Positions 1 through 7,778 of a DNA stretch of 64,000 nucleotides are shown one piece after another. Every line of letters starts with the position of its first letter. Within the stretch, counting starts at the first letter, position 1. This DNA is from Stappia taiwanensis (lineage in GTDB: Bacteria > Pseudomonadota > Alphaproteobacteria > Rhizobiales > Stappiaceae): assembly GCF_014635285.1 (NCBI RefSeq), contig NZ_BMCR01000001.1, positions 1 through 64,000 of the forward strand, written 5' to 3'. The notes beneath the pieces were generated by a model. That model was not told the DNA's origin. It saw only the letters and a program-made list of their open reading frames with translations, and ran no database searches. The translations under genes were made by a program, and so were the position numbers.

Positions 1-250
1 CGAATGGACCACAACGTGAACGGCGCTAGCCTATGAACGGGTACATTCAGGGGAGCAGGTCATGGCGATTGTGCCATCGTTCGAGACACCGCTTTGCCAG
101 GGCTCTGCCGAGGCTTGGGTGGTGGCGCCGGGCAAGGACAGGAGGGCAGCGAGAAAAAGGCCGGCGAAAAGGCGGGGAGTGTACGTTCGCTGCGGTTTGA
201 TCGAATGACTGGAAAGAGGCCGACAGCTGACCTTAAGTCGTGCTGTGGGC
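1..250. other. Window edge without a supported gene
   Basis: I see no convincing coding region here. Short open frames exist on both strands, but they have biased composition (Pro/Ser/Arg-rich) and no recognisable domain. A plus-strand frame open from the first base stops at about position 34 and could be the last codons of a gene lying outside the window; this cannot be decided here. Confidence 0.4.
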
Positions 251-2731
251 TCAGTGTACCCGAGATTTCGCGTTGTCCGCTCGTGGTGAAGTATCCCAAC
301 GCTCTATCAACGTCGCCATAGGAACGGAGTCCAAATGATGCTCAGAGCTCGACATCAACAATAGCCGATTGATGGTGTTGTCCTGAAAACCACCGAAGCG
401 AAACGCGGTCGTAAGGCGCGCCGCTACGGCGGGGACGTTTGCGCGCGCGATCAAGGATTTCATAGAGTCCCGTTGTCGCTGGAAGCGTGCAGCGAGCTGA
501 GCCTCGAAATTAGGTTTCAGGTTCTCCGCGGAACGCTTAGCAGTGTACGAGAATGCGGAACGGAAGAGCGATCCCATCTCACGGAACAACGGGTTGTCGA
601 ATACACTGAGTATCGCCTGGTGGCCCACCGGAAATTCGACCGGGGTAGACGCAATCGCTCGCTGCAACTGGATCAGGGTAGGTGTAGTACCGAGATGGCG
701 TCTGGCGAGCGCCGCTTGGAGTTCTTTCCATCGGAAGGGACTGTCGGTCACGATCTGAGCGCCGGTCGCCTGGGCCAGGTACATCGCCATCTCAAAATTG
801 GGCGCCATCTTCATCAATTCGAACTGGCCGCCATCCGTGAGGGAGTCTTCCTGTAGGATGGCCAACGTGTCCTCAACCTTCATCTTTTCGACGAGGTCGA
901 CGAGTGTATTCATCGGGATCGGTTCGTCATCGCTGGCCATCTTCAACATGCGCTTGGCAAGGAAGTCTTTTGGCATGTTCAGCATCGTACGGCGTATGTC
1001 TTCTTGCATCACAGCCTCGACTCTCGGGTCGTCAGCCGGACCAAACTTGATGGCCCGAGATCGGACCTCAGACATTGCCATCATCTGATCCCTGAGGTGA
1101 AAATCGAAATCGCAGGGATCCGGGATCAGGATGATCAGTCCGGCCTCAACGAGCGGCATGAGCTGGAAAAAGGTCATCAGGGTCTTGAGAGCTTCGCCTC
1201 GGTACTTGCGAGGGTGCAGTGTGGGTCGCTTGTCCTCTTGTAGGGTTCGAGAGATCAAGAACGGGTTCTGGATAATTACCTCACCGAAATACAAAGGCGC
1301 CCCGAGTGCGAACTCCAAGATCAGTTTGGGATGCAGCGATCCTGTATAGACAGAGCGCATCTTGCCATCCGGCTTAGGCAAGAGGGCTAGCAGGTCGGTT
1401 TCTAGCGGCCACAGAGCCTCATACAGGCGATACATCCGCGCAATCTTGTCGTCGGTCATCTCGCGGCGGATCGTATCCCAATCCTTGGTCTTCAATTGGA
1501 AGAGCTTGGTCAGAGCGTTCATGAACATCATGTTGCGCTCTCGGATGCTTTTCTCCGTCCATGACGTGCGCAGGTGCGCCGGTTTGTCTCGACAGCAGTT
1601 CCCGAACGACTGGCCGGATCCACACGGACAGTAGTCGCGTGGCCGTGGAGGGGTTTTCAGCTTTTCCTTTAGCAGCCATTCCCGCGGTTTTTCGGTTCGC
1701 CCGAACTCGTCTTGATAGTAAACATCTCCATTCTCGAAGCTGGCATACATCTCTCCGCCGAACCGGTAGAGCTCGTCCGACGGCGGAAGGAACGTCGTAC
1801 GCAGGTCGGCCCAGGACTTGGATACCACCTTTTCAGGGAAAAGATCCTCCCGGCGGGAACCGGCGACATAGCGGTCAGCACGAGCCTTGATCACGAGGTT
1901 CACCTCGGCGACCTGATCGTCGGTCAGGTGCCGCTTCTTGATGAACTCAATCGTGGACACCATCGTGGACTGGTAGTTCCGCGCGAACGTCCGCTTCGCG
2001 TCGGGGTTAGTTTCGGGGTTCCTCGCGTATTCGAGGTTGGTCAGGATTAGGAGGTGATCCGGCCCCAACGGGAAAAGCGTCTGCGAGCCTTTGAGAGCGG
2101 TCGACGGATCCTCGGGATACCGGTTCCGGGCGTCGGACGGTGGTATGGCATGGTTATAGACCGTGATAGGGTGGTCGCTTACGATGAACTTGACGCCGGC
2201 CCGCTCCGCTGAAACGATCTCCCGAACTCCGGAGGTCCAGGTCGTAATGTTGAGCATACGGATACCCTGCATCTCGACCATCAACTGGTTCTGGGCGGCG
2301 CCCGGAAACTTCTCGCTGACTCGACCGATCTCCGGATACTGCTGGCGTAGCCATGCGAGACCTTTGGGGGTTCGCAGCTTCTGGATGTCCAGGAATTCGA
2401 AGAGGTCCATGAAATGTTCATGCCAGGCACCTTGATCATCGCCGCAGAATGCCCGGACCGCGTCGGCACCTCGCCTATCGATGTCACCGAAAAACATTCT
2501 CTCGATCTCATCGTTGACCCCGGCACCGAAGAATGTCGAGTAGAGGTCCTGCTCGACAAACGCCCGGGCCGTAGGTGAATCGAAAAGGCAGCGCCCGCTA
2601 GCGGCCGTTCCGTCCCGACGCTTGAAAGTGGGTGGCTTCAGGTCGAGGAGGCAATGCGTGGTTTTCCCAGGCGTGAAGAACCTTTCCTGATACCATTGCG
2701 GGACATAGTGGTTCTTCCTGGTTACTGACAT
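251..2731 (-). CDS. DUF4238 domain protein with SEC-C zinc motif
   Basis: Large protein of about 826 residues. The N-terminus (MSVTRKNHYVPQWYQERFF) is the hallmark opening of DUF4238, a family of unknown function, which spans roughly residues 3-280. At about residues 367-382 is a SEC-C type zinc-binding motif (CPCGSG followed by GNCC, pattern C-x-C-x8-C-C). The remaining 430 or so residues match nothing I recognise. The ATG at 2731 is preferred over an in-frame start 26 codons upstream because it begins exactly at the conserved family start. Base composition is visibly less GC-rich than the neighbouring genes. The gene stands alone, which suggests an accessory, possibly transferred, gene. SEC-C motifs are found as add-ons in many unrelated proteins, so no reaction can be inferred. 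Confidence 0.85.
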   Translation of the reverse strand: MSVTRKNHYVPQWYQERFFTPGKTTHCLLDLKPPTFKRRDGTAASGRCLFDSPTARAFVEQDLYSTFFGAGVNDEIERMFFGDIDRRGADAVRAFCGDDQGAWHEHFMDLFEFLDIQKLRTPKGLAWLRQQYPEIGRVSEKFPGAAQNQLMVEMQGIRMLNITTWTSGVREIVSAERAGVKFIVSDHPITVYNHAIPPSDARNRYPEDPSTALKGSQTLFPLGPDHLLILTNLEYARNPETNPDAKRTFARNYQSTMVSTIEFIKKRHLTDDQVAEVNLVIKARADRYVAGSRREDLFPEKVVSKSWADLRTTFLPPSDELYRFGGEMYASFENGDVYYQDEFGRTEKPREWLLKEKLKTPPRPRDYCPCGSGQSFGNCCRDKPAHLRTSWTEKSIRERNMMFMNALTKLFQLKTKDWDTIRREMTDDKIARMYRLYEALWPLETDLLALLPKPDGKMRSVYTGSLHPKLILEFALGAPLYFGEVIIQNPFLISRTLQEDKRPTLHPRKYRGEALKTLMTFFQLMPLVEAGLIILIPDPCDFDFHLRDQMMAMSEVRSRAIKFGPADDPRVEAVMQEDIRRTMLNMPKDFLAKRMLKMASDDEPIPMNTLVDLVEKMKVEDTLAILQEDSLTDGGQFELMKMAPNFEMAMYLAQATGAQIVTDSPFRWKELQAALARRHLGTTPTLIQLQRAIASTPVEFPVGHQAILSVFDNPLFREMGSLFRSAFSYTAKRSAENLKPNFEAQLAARFQRQRDSMKSLIARANVPAVAARLTTAFRFGGFQDNTINRLLLMSSSEHHLDSVPMATLIERWDTSPRADNAKSRVH

Positions 2732-3126
2732 AAGTACTCGCTGCGTTCGATACAGGATATCCAACCAGCCTGATTCGATTATCGGCCGACCAACAATACC
2801 CACTATCAACCGTAGCGAGAAACTTGCTGAATGTCAGGAATGGCGTCGCGAAGCCGCCATTGATTGGCAAAGTTCCCTCTGTCCGCTATGGGCCGCCTCT
2901 GTCGATTCGGCGGGCGCGGACGCCTGGGGCGGCATGCGACGTCGCCCCACTGACGCCCCGCCGGTGAACTCTGATCATGATCTGGTCGTGCAGAAATTTC
3001 CGTTGGTTTTTTCACGGTGAGCCGAGGAACAAAACAGGGGTACTTTCCCAGCGGATTCCGGGACTATTCCGGGACTCCTTTGCCGCAAGGTGCTAAATCC
3101 GCCCAAAAATTCCCGTTTCGTTCCCC
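2732..3126. other. Intergenic stretch between DUF4238 gene and tRNA-Pro
   Basis: Nearly 400 bases with no credible gene. It would contain the promoter of the minus-strand DUF4238 gene. Near its right end lies a small perfect tandem repeat (annotated separately). No integrase, transposase or clear attachment core is visible. Confidence 0.5.
3055..3076. repeat. Tandem 11-bp direct repeat
   Basis: The 11-mer ATTCCGGGACT occurs twice back to back, at 3055-3065 and 3066-3076, about 100 bases upstream of tRNA-Pro and next to the composition change at the DUF4238 gene. The function is unknown. It may be a protein-binding site or a scar of an integration event. Confidence 0.6.
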
Positions 3127-3155
3127 CTTGACGGCACCCCGATATGGCGGATAAA
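3127..3155 (+). promoter_or_regulatory. Predicted promoter of tRNA-Pro
   Basis: CTTGAC at 3127-3132 is followed after 17 bases by GATAAA at 3150-3155. The upstream hexamer is identical to the known Sinorhizobium vegetative consensus CTTGAC-N17-CTATAT. Transcription would begin roughly 12 bases before the mature tRNA 5' end. Confidence 0.6.
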
Positions 3156-3173
3156 CCGCAGAACTCCTTGGAT

Positions 3174-3250
3174 CGGGGTATAGCGCAGCCTGGTAGCGCA
3201 TCTGCTTTGGGAGCAGAGGGTCGCAGGTTCAAATCCTGCTGCCCCGACCA
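3174..3250 (+). tRNA. tRNA-Pro (anticodon TGG)
   Basis: Complete 77-nt cloverleaf with encoded CCA. The acceptor CGGGGTA pairs with TGCCCCG. The anticodon loop TTTGGGA is closed by TCTGC/GCAGA and gives anticodon TGG. The T arm carries GGTTCAAAT. Confidence 0.97.
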
Positions 3251-3408
3251 TTCTTCAAAAAAATCGATTCACTCTTCGCCGGCCACATTGGTTCCGGATC
3301 TGGCGTATGCGCGGTGTATCGGCGGTTGGTCTTCAGGCAATCGGCGAGGGACGGGAGGCGTTTTCCCAAATCCCCGGCCCTGCGGCCCGCTAGCGCCGAT
3401 TTGCGATG

Positions 3409-3437
3409 TTGACTTCGCCCGGCGGCGGGGAAATAAA
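3409..3437 (+). promoter_or_regulatory. Possible promoter of the complex I subunit gene
   Basis: TTGACT at 3409-3414 followed after 17 bases by AATAAA at 3432-3437, about 60 bases before the ATG at 3499. The spacing is good but the -10 match is only moderate. Confidence 0.35.
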
Positions 3438-3498
3438 CAGGCGCAGTTGGTGCGCAACCGCGCACCGGAACAGCGAATTGAGCGACGGGAGCCGTCCG

Positions 3499-3804
3499 AT
3501 GGTGGCACGCATCTATTCTCCGGCCAAGACCGCAACCCAGTCCGGCCGTGGCAAGACCCATGACTGGGTGCTGGATTACGTTCCGGAGGTGGCGCGGACG
3601 ATCGAGCCGCTGATGGGCTACACCTCCTCCAGCGACATGCGCCAGCAGGTGCGCCTGCGCTTTGCCAGCGAGGAAGAGGCCGTGGCCTACGCCCGGCGCA
3701 ACGGCATTGCCTACCGGGTGGAAAAGCCGCGCGAGCGGCATGTGCCCAAGGTGACCTATTCCGACAACTTCCGCTTCAATCGGCACATGCCCTGGACCCA
3801 CTGA
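3499..3804 (+). CDS. NADH dehydrogenase (complex I) accessory subunit, NDUFS4-like
   Basis: A 101-residue protein of the ETC complex I subunit family (bacterial relatives of mitochondrial NDUFS4, the 18 kDa subunit). Recognisable are the N-terminal ARIYSPAKTATQSG segment, the central HDWVLDYVP and the C-terminal RHMPWTH ending that defines the family. It has no membrane segment and would bind the peripheral arm of complex I in the cytoplasm. The ATG at 3499 is chosen because it directly precedes the conserved ARIY segment; the longer frame upstream has no similarity. Alphaproteobacteria usually carry this gene away from the nuo operon, as here. tRNA-Arg follows after 31 bases and may be co-transcribed. 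Confidence 0.93.
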   Translation: MVARIYSPAKTATQSGRGKTHDWVLDYVPEVARTIEPLMGYTSSSDMRQQVRLRFASEEEAVAYARRNGIAYRVEKPRERHVPKVTYSDNFRFNRHMPWTH

Positions 3805-3835
3805 CGGCCCAGAGCGGCGGGCTTCGTGCCCGTCC

Positions 3836-3912
3836 GGCCCCGTAGCTCAGGTGGATAGAGCATCGGTCTTCTAAACCGACGGTCGCAGGTTCGAATCCTG
3901 CCGGGGTCGCCA
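3836..3912 (+). tRNA. tRNA-Arg (anticodon TCT)
   Basis: Complete 77-nt tRNA with encoded CCA. The acceptor GGCCCCG pairs with CGGGGTC (one G-U pair). The anticodon loop CTTCTAA is closed by TCGGT/ACCGA and gives anticodon TCT. No promoter of its own is evident, so it may be read through from the complex I subunit gene. Confidence 0.97.
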
Positions 3913-3996
3913 TTTTCCATGTTATCCAGCTTGCAAGACGACTGCCCCTGCGCGCCCACGCGCCGGGCGGTCGGTGCGTCACGCTCTCCAGGCCAT

Positions 3997-4038
3997 AAAA
4001 AAACCACGCGCGGGAAGGCCCCACGCGTGGTTTTGTTT
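3997..4038. terminator. Bidirectional intrinsic terminator
   Basis: CCACGCG at 4004-4010 pairs with CGCGTGG at 4024-4030. The stem is flanked by an A-run on the left and TTTTGTTTT on the right. It can end the minus-strand proVWX operon and the plus-strand tRNA-Arg transcript. Confidence 0.8.
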
Positions 4039-4089
4039 TGCGGTAGGGGCGGCCCGCCCGGAGGGGAGGGCCGCCGTGTCCGGTGCGGC

Positions 4090-5103
4090 TTACTGCGCCG
4101 CGCCGCGCGCGGTGGCGAGCCAGCCGTCGACCATCTCGCGGTTGGCCTTGATCCAGTCGGAGGCCTGCTTCTTGATGTCTTCCGGGCTGTCGGCGCCATC
4201 GTTCATCGCCGAGTTCTGCGCGAAGATGTCCTCAAGCGGGATCGAGGCGGTCTTCAGCAGGGTGGCGACGGCGGGGTTCTCCTTCAGGAACTTGGAGTTG
4301 GCCACCGGCACGATGTCGTTGGCGGCAAAGCCCATCACGCACGGGTCGGCGACGCAGGAAGCAACGCCCTTGGCAGCGTTCTCCTCGGTGGCCTCTTCCG
4401 GCACCTGGATCCAGACCACGTCCTTGCCGAGCTTCAGCTCGTTGACGGTCCAGTTCGGGGTCCAGGTGTAGAACAGGATCGGCTCGCCGGCGCCATAGGC
4501 GGCAACCGCATCGGCCATGGACGCGGAGTAGCTGGCCTTGATCTCGTTGATGTCGCCCTTGAGATCGTACTTGGTCAGGTGCTCGTCAATGGCGACCTCA
4601 CAGCCCCAGCCCGGGGGGCAGGCGACCAGATCCGCACGGCCATCGCCGTCACGGTCGAAGGCTTCCTTGACGTCGTCGCGTTTGAAGTCGGCCAGCGACT
4701 TGATGTTGAACTTCTCCGCCGAAGCCTTGTCGACGAGATAGCCCTGCAGCGCGCCGCCGGCGGCAACCGCACCGATGATCTCGGCCGAGCCCTCGAAGGC
4801 CGGACGGTAGGTGTCGTGGATCGGGAACCAGCCGTTGACCCACAGGTCGACGTCGCCATAGCCGACCGCCTGATAGAAGGGCGGGTTGTCGAGGGTGGTC
4901 GGGCCGTCGATGGAATAGCCGAGCTCCTCGAAGAGCTGCTTGTAGATTTCCGAATGGAACCAGCCGGTGTCCCAGGTGGCCTGAGCCATCTTGATGGTCT
5001 TGCCGGCGCCCGGGCCGTCCTGTGCCGAAGCCGGGGCGGCGGCAAGGGTGCCGGCCAGCGCCAGAGCCGTCACCGACAGGAGCGTCTTCTTGAGGCTGTT
5101 CAT
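4090..5103 (-). CDS. proX: Glycine betaine/proline ABC transporter substrate-binding protein ProX
   Basis: Periplasmic binding protein of 337 residues. A Sec signal peptide (MNSLKKTLLSVTALALAG...ASA) covers the first 27 or so residues. The mature part carries ProX landmarks: GYLVDKASA, the EF-hand-like loop FDRDGDGRADL followed by PPGWGCE, and YTWTPNW. The Trp and Tyr residues in these segments are expected to form the aromatic cage for the quaternary ammonium of betaine. Two cysteines (VASCVADPCVMGF) may form a disulfide. The ATG at 5103 has a GGAGA ribosome site and starts the signal peptide; the 15-codon upstream extension is ignored. It is the last gene of the proV-proW-proX operon, separated from proW by 117 bases holding a strong hairpin. 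The role is osmoprotectant uptake. Confidence 0.93.
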   Translation of the reverse strand: MNSLKKTLLSVTALALAGTLAAAPASAQDGPGAGKTIKMAQATWDTGWFHSEIYKQLFEELGYSIDGPTTLDNPPFYQAVGYGDVDLWVNGWFPIHDTYRPAFEGSAEIIGAVAAGGALQGYLVDKASAEKFNIKSLADFKRDDVKEAFDRDGDGRADLVACPPGWGCEVAIDEHLTKYDLKGDINEIKASYSASMADAVAAYGAGEPILFYTWTPNWTVNELKLGKDVVWIQVPEEATEENAAKGVASCVADPCVMGFAANDIVPVANSKFLKENPAVATLLKTASIPLEDIFAQNSAMNDGADSPEDIKKQASDWIKANREMVDGWLATARGAAQ

Positions 5104-5166
5104 GGTGTGAAATCTCCAGATTGGAACGTCAGATGGGGATGGCGGCAAGCGCCGCCACCTTGGGCA

Positions 5167-5192
5167 CGCGGCCCCGCTGGAACGGGGCCGCG
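5167..5192 (-). other. Intercistronic hairpin between proW and proX
   Basis: Perfect 10-bp GC stem, CGCGGCCCCG (5167-5176) pairing with CGGGGCCGCG (5183-5192), with a 6-base loop and no U-tract. It lies inside the operon just before the binding-protein gene. By analogy with other ABC operons it could stabilise proX mRNA or attenuate read-through; this is inference. Confidence 0.6.
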
Positions 5193-5220
5193 CGAAACGG
5201 TGTGTCGGGGCAGCCGCCCG

Positions 5221-6153
5221 TCAGGCCGGCTTGCCGCTCTGCGCACCCACGTCCGCCTTGCTGGCGGAGAACAGCGAGCGCAGCGACTGCCAGAGAGAGG
5301 GTGTCTGCACGCCCTTCTTGTCGCCCAGCGACTGGGTAATGCGGTCCAGAATGATCGCCAGGAGGACGATGCCGATGCCGCCGGTCGTCGCCGCGCCGAC
5401 ATTGAGCCGCCCGAGGCCGGTGTAGACCGTCAGGCCGAGGCCGCCGGCGCCGATCAGCGCCGCGATGACGACCATCGACAGGGCCAGCATCAGCGTCTGG
5501 TTGAGGCCGGCCATGATCGTTCTGAGGGCCAGCGGCAACTGCACCTCCCAAAGCATCTGCCAGCGGGTCGAGCCGAAGGCCTCGGCGGCCTCGATCAGGT
5601 CGCCGCGCACGTTGCGGATGCCAAGGTTGGTCAGCCGGATGATCGGCGGCAGGGCGAAGATGATGGTGGCGATGATGCCAGGCACCATGCCAACGCCGAA
5701 CAGCATCACGATCGGCACCAGATAGACGAAGGAAGGGATCGTCTGCATGATGTCGAGGATCGGCCGGACCACGAGCAGGACCCGGTCGCTGCGGGCGGTC
5801 CAGATGCCCAGCGGAATGCCGATTACCGCGCAGAAGAACACCGAGGTCAGGATCATCGACAGGGTGGTCATGGTTTCCGCCCACAAGCCGATCATGTCGA
5901 TGAAGATCAGCGCCACCAGCGAGAACAGCGCAACGCCGCGTCCCGCCGTACGGTCGGCGATCAGCGTCAGCCCGACGGTGAACACCAGCATCGGCAGCCA
6001 GTGGAAGAAGGTGTCGATCTGCTCAAGGACCTTGGTGATCGGCACCTGCATGGCGCGAAAGGCCGGGCGAAAGTTCGGCACCAGGAAATCGCGCACGAAG
6101 GAATTCACCCAGTCGTCGAGCGGGATCTGGACAAAGTCAGCGGGGCTGATCAT
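5221..6153 (-). CDS. proW: Glycine betaine/proline ABC transporter permease ProW
   Basis: Inner-membrane permease of 310 residues with about six hydrophobic segments. The ABC-permease EAA loop is visible as EAAEAFGSTRWQMLWEVQLP in the second half, the contact point for ProV. Its start codon overlaps the end of proV by 4 bases, so the two are translationally coupled. The N-terminal region before the first membrane span is short compared with the E. coli protein. It forms the channel of the osmoprotectant importer with ProV and ProX. Confidence 0.93.
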   Translation of the reverse strand: MISPADFVQIPLDDWVNSFVRDFLVPNFRPAFRAMQVPITKVLEQIDTFFHWLPMLVFTVGLTLIADRTAGRGVALFSLVALIFIDMIGLWAETMTTLSMILTSVFFCAVIGIPLGIWTARSDRVLLVVRPILDIMQTIPSFVYLVPIVMLFGVGMVPGIIATIIFALPPIIRLTNLGIRNVRGDLIEAAEAFGSTRWQMLWEVQLPLALRTIMAGLNQTLMLALSMVVIAALIGAGGLGLTVYTGLGRLNVGAATTGGIGIVLLAIILDRITQSLGDKKGVQTPSLWQSLRSLFSASKADVGAQSGKPA

Positions 6154-7415
6154 CGGGGCGTCCCTCCTTGTGCGGTCTCAGTCTTTTCCTCGGCGGGCGG
6201 CGTGCTGCCCTCTTCTCCTGTCTCGTCTTCGGACGCGTCGCCCGAAAGCTGGGAGAACACCGCTTCGACCTCGATCACGCCGGTCAGACGCCCGCGCTTG
6301 TCGGTCACGGCAATCGGGTGGCCGGCGCTGGCTGCGCCGTAAAGCTCGTTCAGCGGCGTGTCCTGGTCGACCACCGGAACGTCCGTCACCATCACCTCGG
6401 TAAGGTCGGTACGCCCTTCCTCGCGGGCGGCAACCGACAGTTCCTGGTAGGTGACCAGGCCGGCGACCTTCTTGTTGTCGAGCACATAAAGCGCATTGCG
6501 GTTGTGCTCTTCCATCAGCTGGAGAGCCTTTTCCGCCGCACCCTTTTCGTTCTGCTCGACGGTCACCGGATCGGTGACCACATGGCCCGCCTCGAACACG
6601 CGGCCGCGGTCGATGTCGGCGACAAAGGCGGCGACATAGTCATCGGCCGGGTTGTCGACGATTTCCTGGGCGGTGCCCACCTGCACGAAGCGACCATCCT
6701 TCATGATGGCGATCTTGTCGCCCAGAAGCAGGGCTTCGTTGAGGTCGTGGGTGATGAAGATGATGGTCTTCTTCAGGATCTTCTGAAGGTGCAGCAGCTC
6801 ATCCTGCATCTCACGGCGAATCAGCGGGTCGAGCGCGCCGAACGGCTCGTCCATCAGCAGGATCTGCGGATCCGTCGCGAGCCCGCGCGCCAGACCGACC
6901 CTTTGCTGCATGCCGCCGGACAGCTCGCCGGGCAAGCTGTCGGCATAGGCGGCCAGTCCCACCTGCTCCAGCGCCGCAAGTGCCTTCTTGCGTCGCGAGG
7001 CGGCGCTTTCGCCCTTGATCTTCAGTCCGTAGGCCACGTTCTCGGCGACGGTCTTGTGCGGGAACAGCGCGAAATGCTGGAAGACCATGGTGATCTTCTC
7101 GCGCCGGATCTTGCGCAGGCGCTCCGCCGAGCAACTGGCAACGTCGTCGTCGTCGATCAGGATCTTGCCGGAAGTGGGCGGGATCAGGCCATTGAACGTC
7201 CGCACCAGGGTGGACTTGCCGGACCCGGACAGGCCCATGACCACGAAGATTTCCCCTTCGCCGACCTCGAAGCTGACATCCTGGACGCCGACGGTTTGGC
7301 CGGTTTCCTCGAAAATCTCGATCTTCGATTTTCCGGCATTCAGTGCGTCAAGGGCCCCTTGCGGGTCCTCGCCAAATATTTTGTAAACACCTTCGACCCT
7401 TATTTTGGGTTTCAT
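6150..7415 (-). CDS. proV: Glycine betaine/proline ABC transporter ATPase ProV with CBS domains
   Basis: ATPase subunit of 421 residues. The Walker A motif GLSGSGKST lies at residues 61-69, the signature LSGGMQQR around residue 165, and the Walker B motif as ILLMDEPFGALD. Two CBS domains occupy roughly residues 275-400, as in ProV/OpuAA, where they sense ionic strength or nucleotides. The last 25 or so residues are an acidic, proline/threonine-rich tail. It is the first gene of the operon, and the 363-base upstream region is strikingly AT-rich compared with its surroundings, suggesting the regulatory region sits there. Confidence 0.94.
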   Translation of the reverse strand: MKPKIRVEGVYKIFGEDPQGALDALNAGKSKIEIFEETGQTVGVQDVSFEVGEGEIFVVMGLSGSGKSTLVRTFNGLIPPTSGKILIDDDDVASCSAERLRKIRREKITMVFQHFALFPHKTVAENVAYGLKIKGESAASRRKKALAALEQVGLAAYADSLPGELSGGMQQRVGLARGLATDPQILLMDEPFGALDPLIRREMQDELLHLQKILKKTIIFITHDLNEALLLGDKIAIMKDGRFVQVGTAQEIVDNPADDYVAAFVADIDRGRVFEAGHVVTDPVTVEQNEKGAAEKALQLMEEHNRNALYVLDNKKVAGLVTYQELSVAAREEGRTDLTEVMVTDVPVVDQDTPLNELYGAASAGHPIAVTDKRGRLTGVIEVEAVFSQLSGDASEDETGEEGSTPPAEEKTETAQGGTPR

Positions 7416-7778
7416 GGATCCTCTTTTTGATTTCTTGATTGTTTACTGGGAAAATCTTTCAGGTTACGTAAGGTTTCTTTTGCAAATTTACTTGCGATAT
7501 TTTGCGGTTGTTGCCGCATATGCTTTCAATTTTGCTTCGATTTTCCCATATCGCGGCGCAATATATCGTTTGTTATTATAATTCTCAACCGCAAATCAGA
7601 TTTAATTTTATACGTTGCTCACGGCCGCGCTCCTGGCCGCGAAATATGCTGGCCGATGTGGCGGTAAGTGAATGGACATGCGGGCGATTTGGCGCTCGGA
7701 TGCATCGGCCGGGAGCGTGCGTGTGTGTTCGCCTGAACGGCGTGATCGCGCGCTGTTTGAGTGGATCGGGGGGGCGTC
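7416..7778. other. AT-rich intergenic region upstream of proV
   Basis: No gene is supported. Positions about 7430-7620 are markedly AT-rich (T-runs, TATTATAATT) in an otherwise GC-rich genome, which fits a promoter/regulatory zone for the minus-strand proVWX operon. I could not fix a single -35/-10 pair. The right part, next to the convergent end of the YhiN-type gene, is GC-rich and featureless. Confidence 0.5.

Noticed and set aside
3919-6342. An 807-codon plus-strand open frame across the proX/proW region
   Set aside because: It is antisense to the clear proX and proW genes, has skewed Arg/Gly/Asp/His composition and no domain; it is a GC-rich shadow frame.
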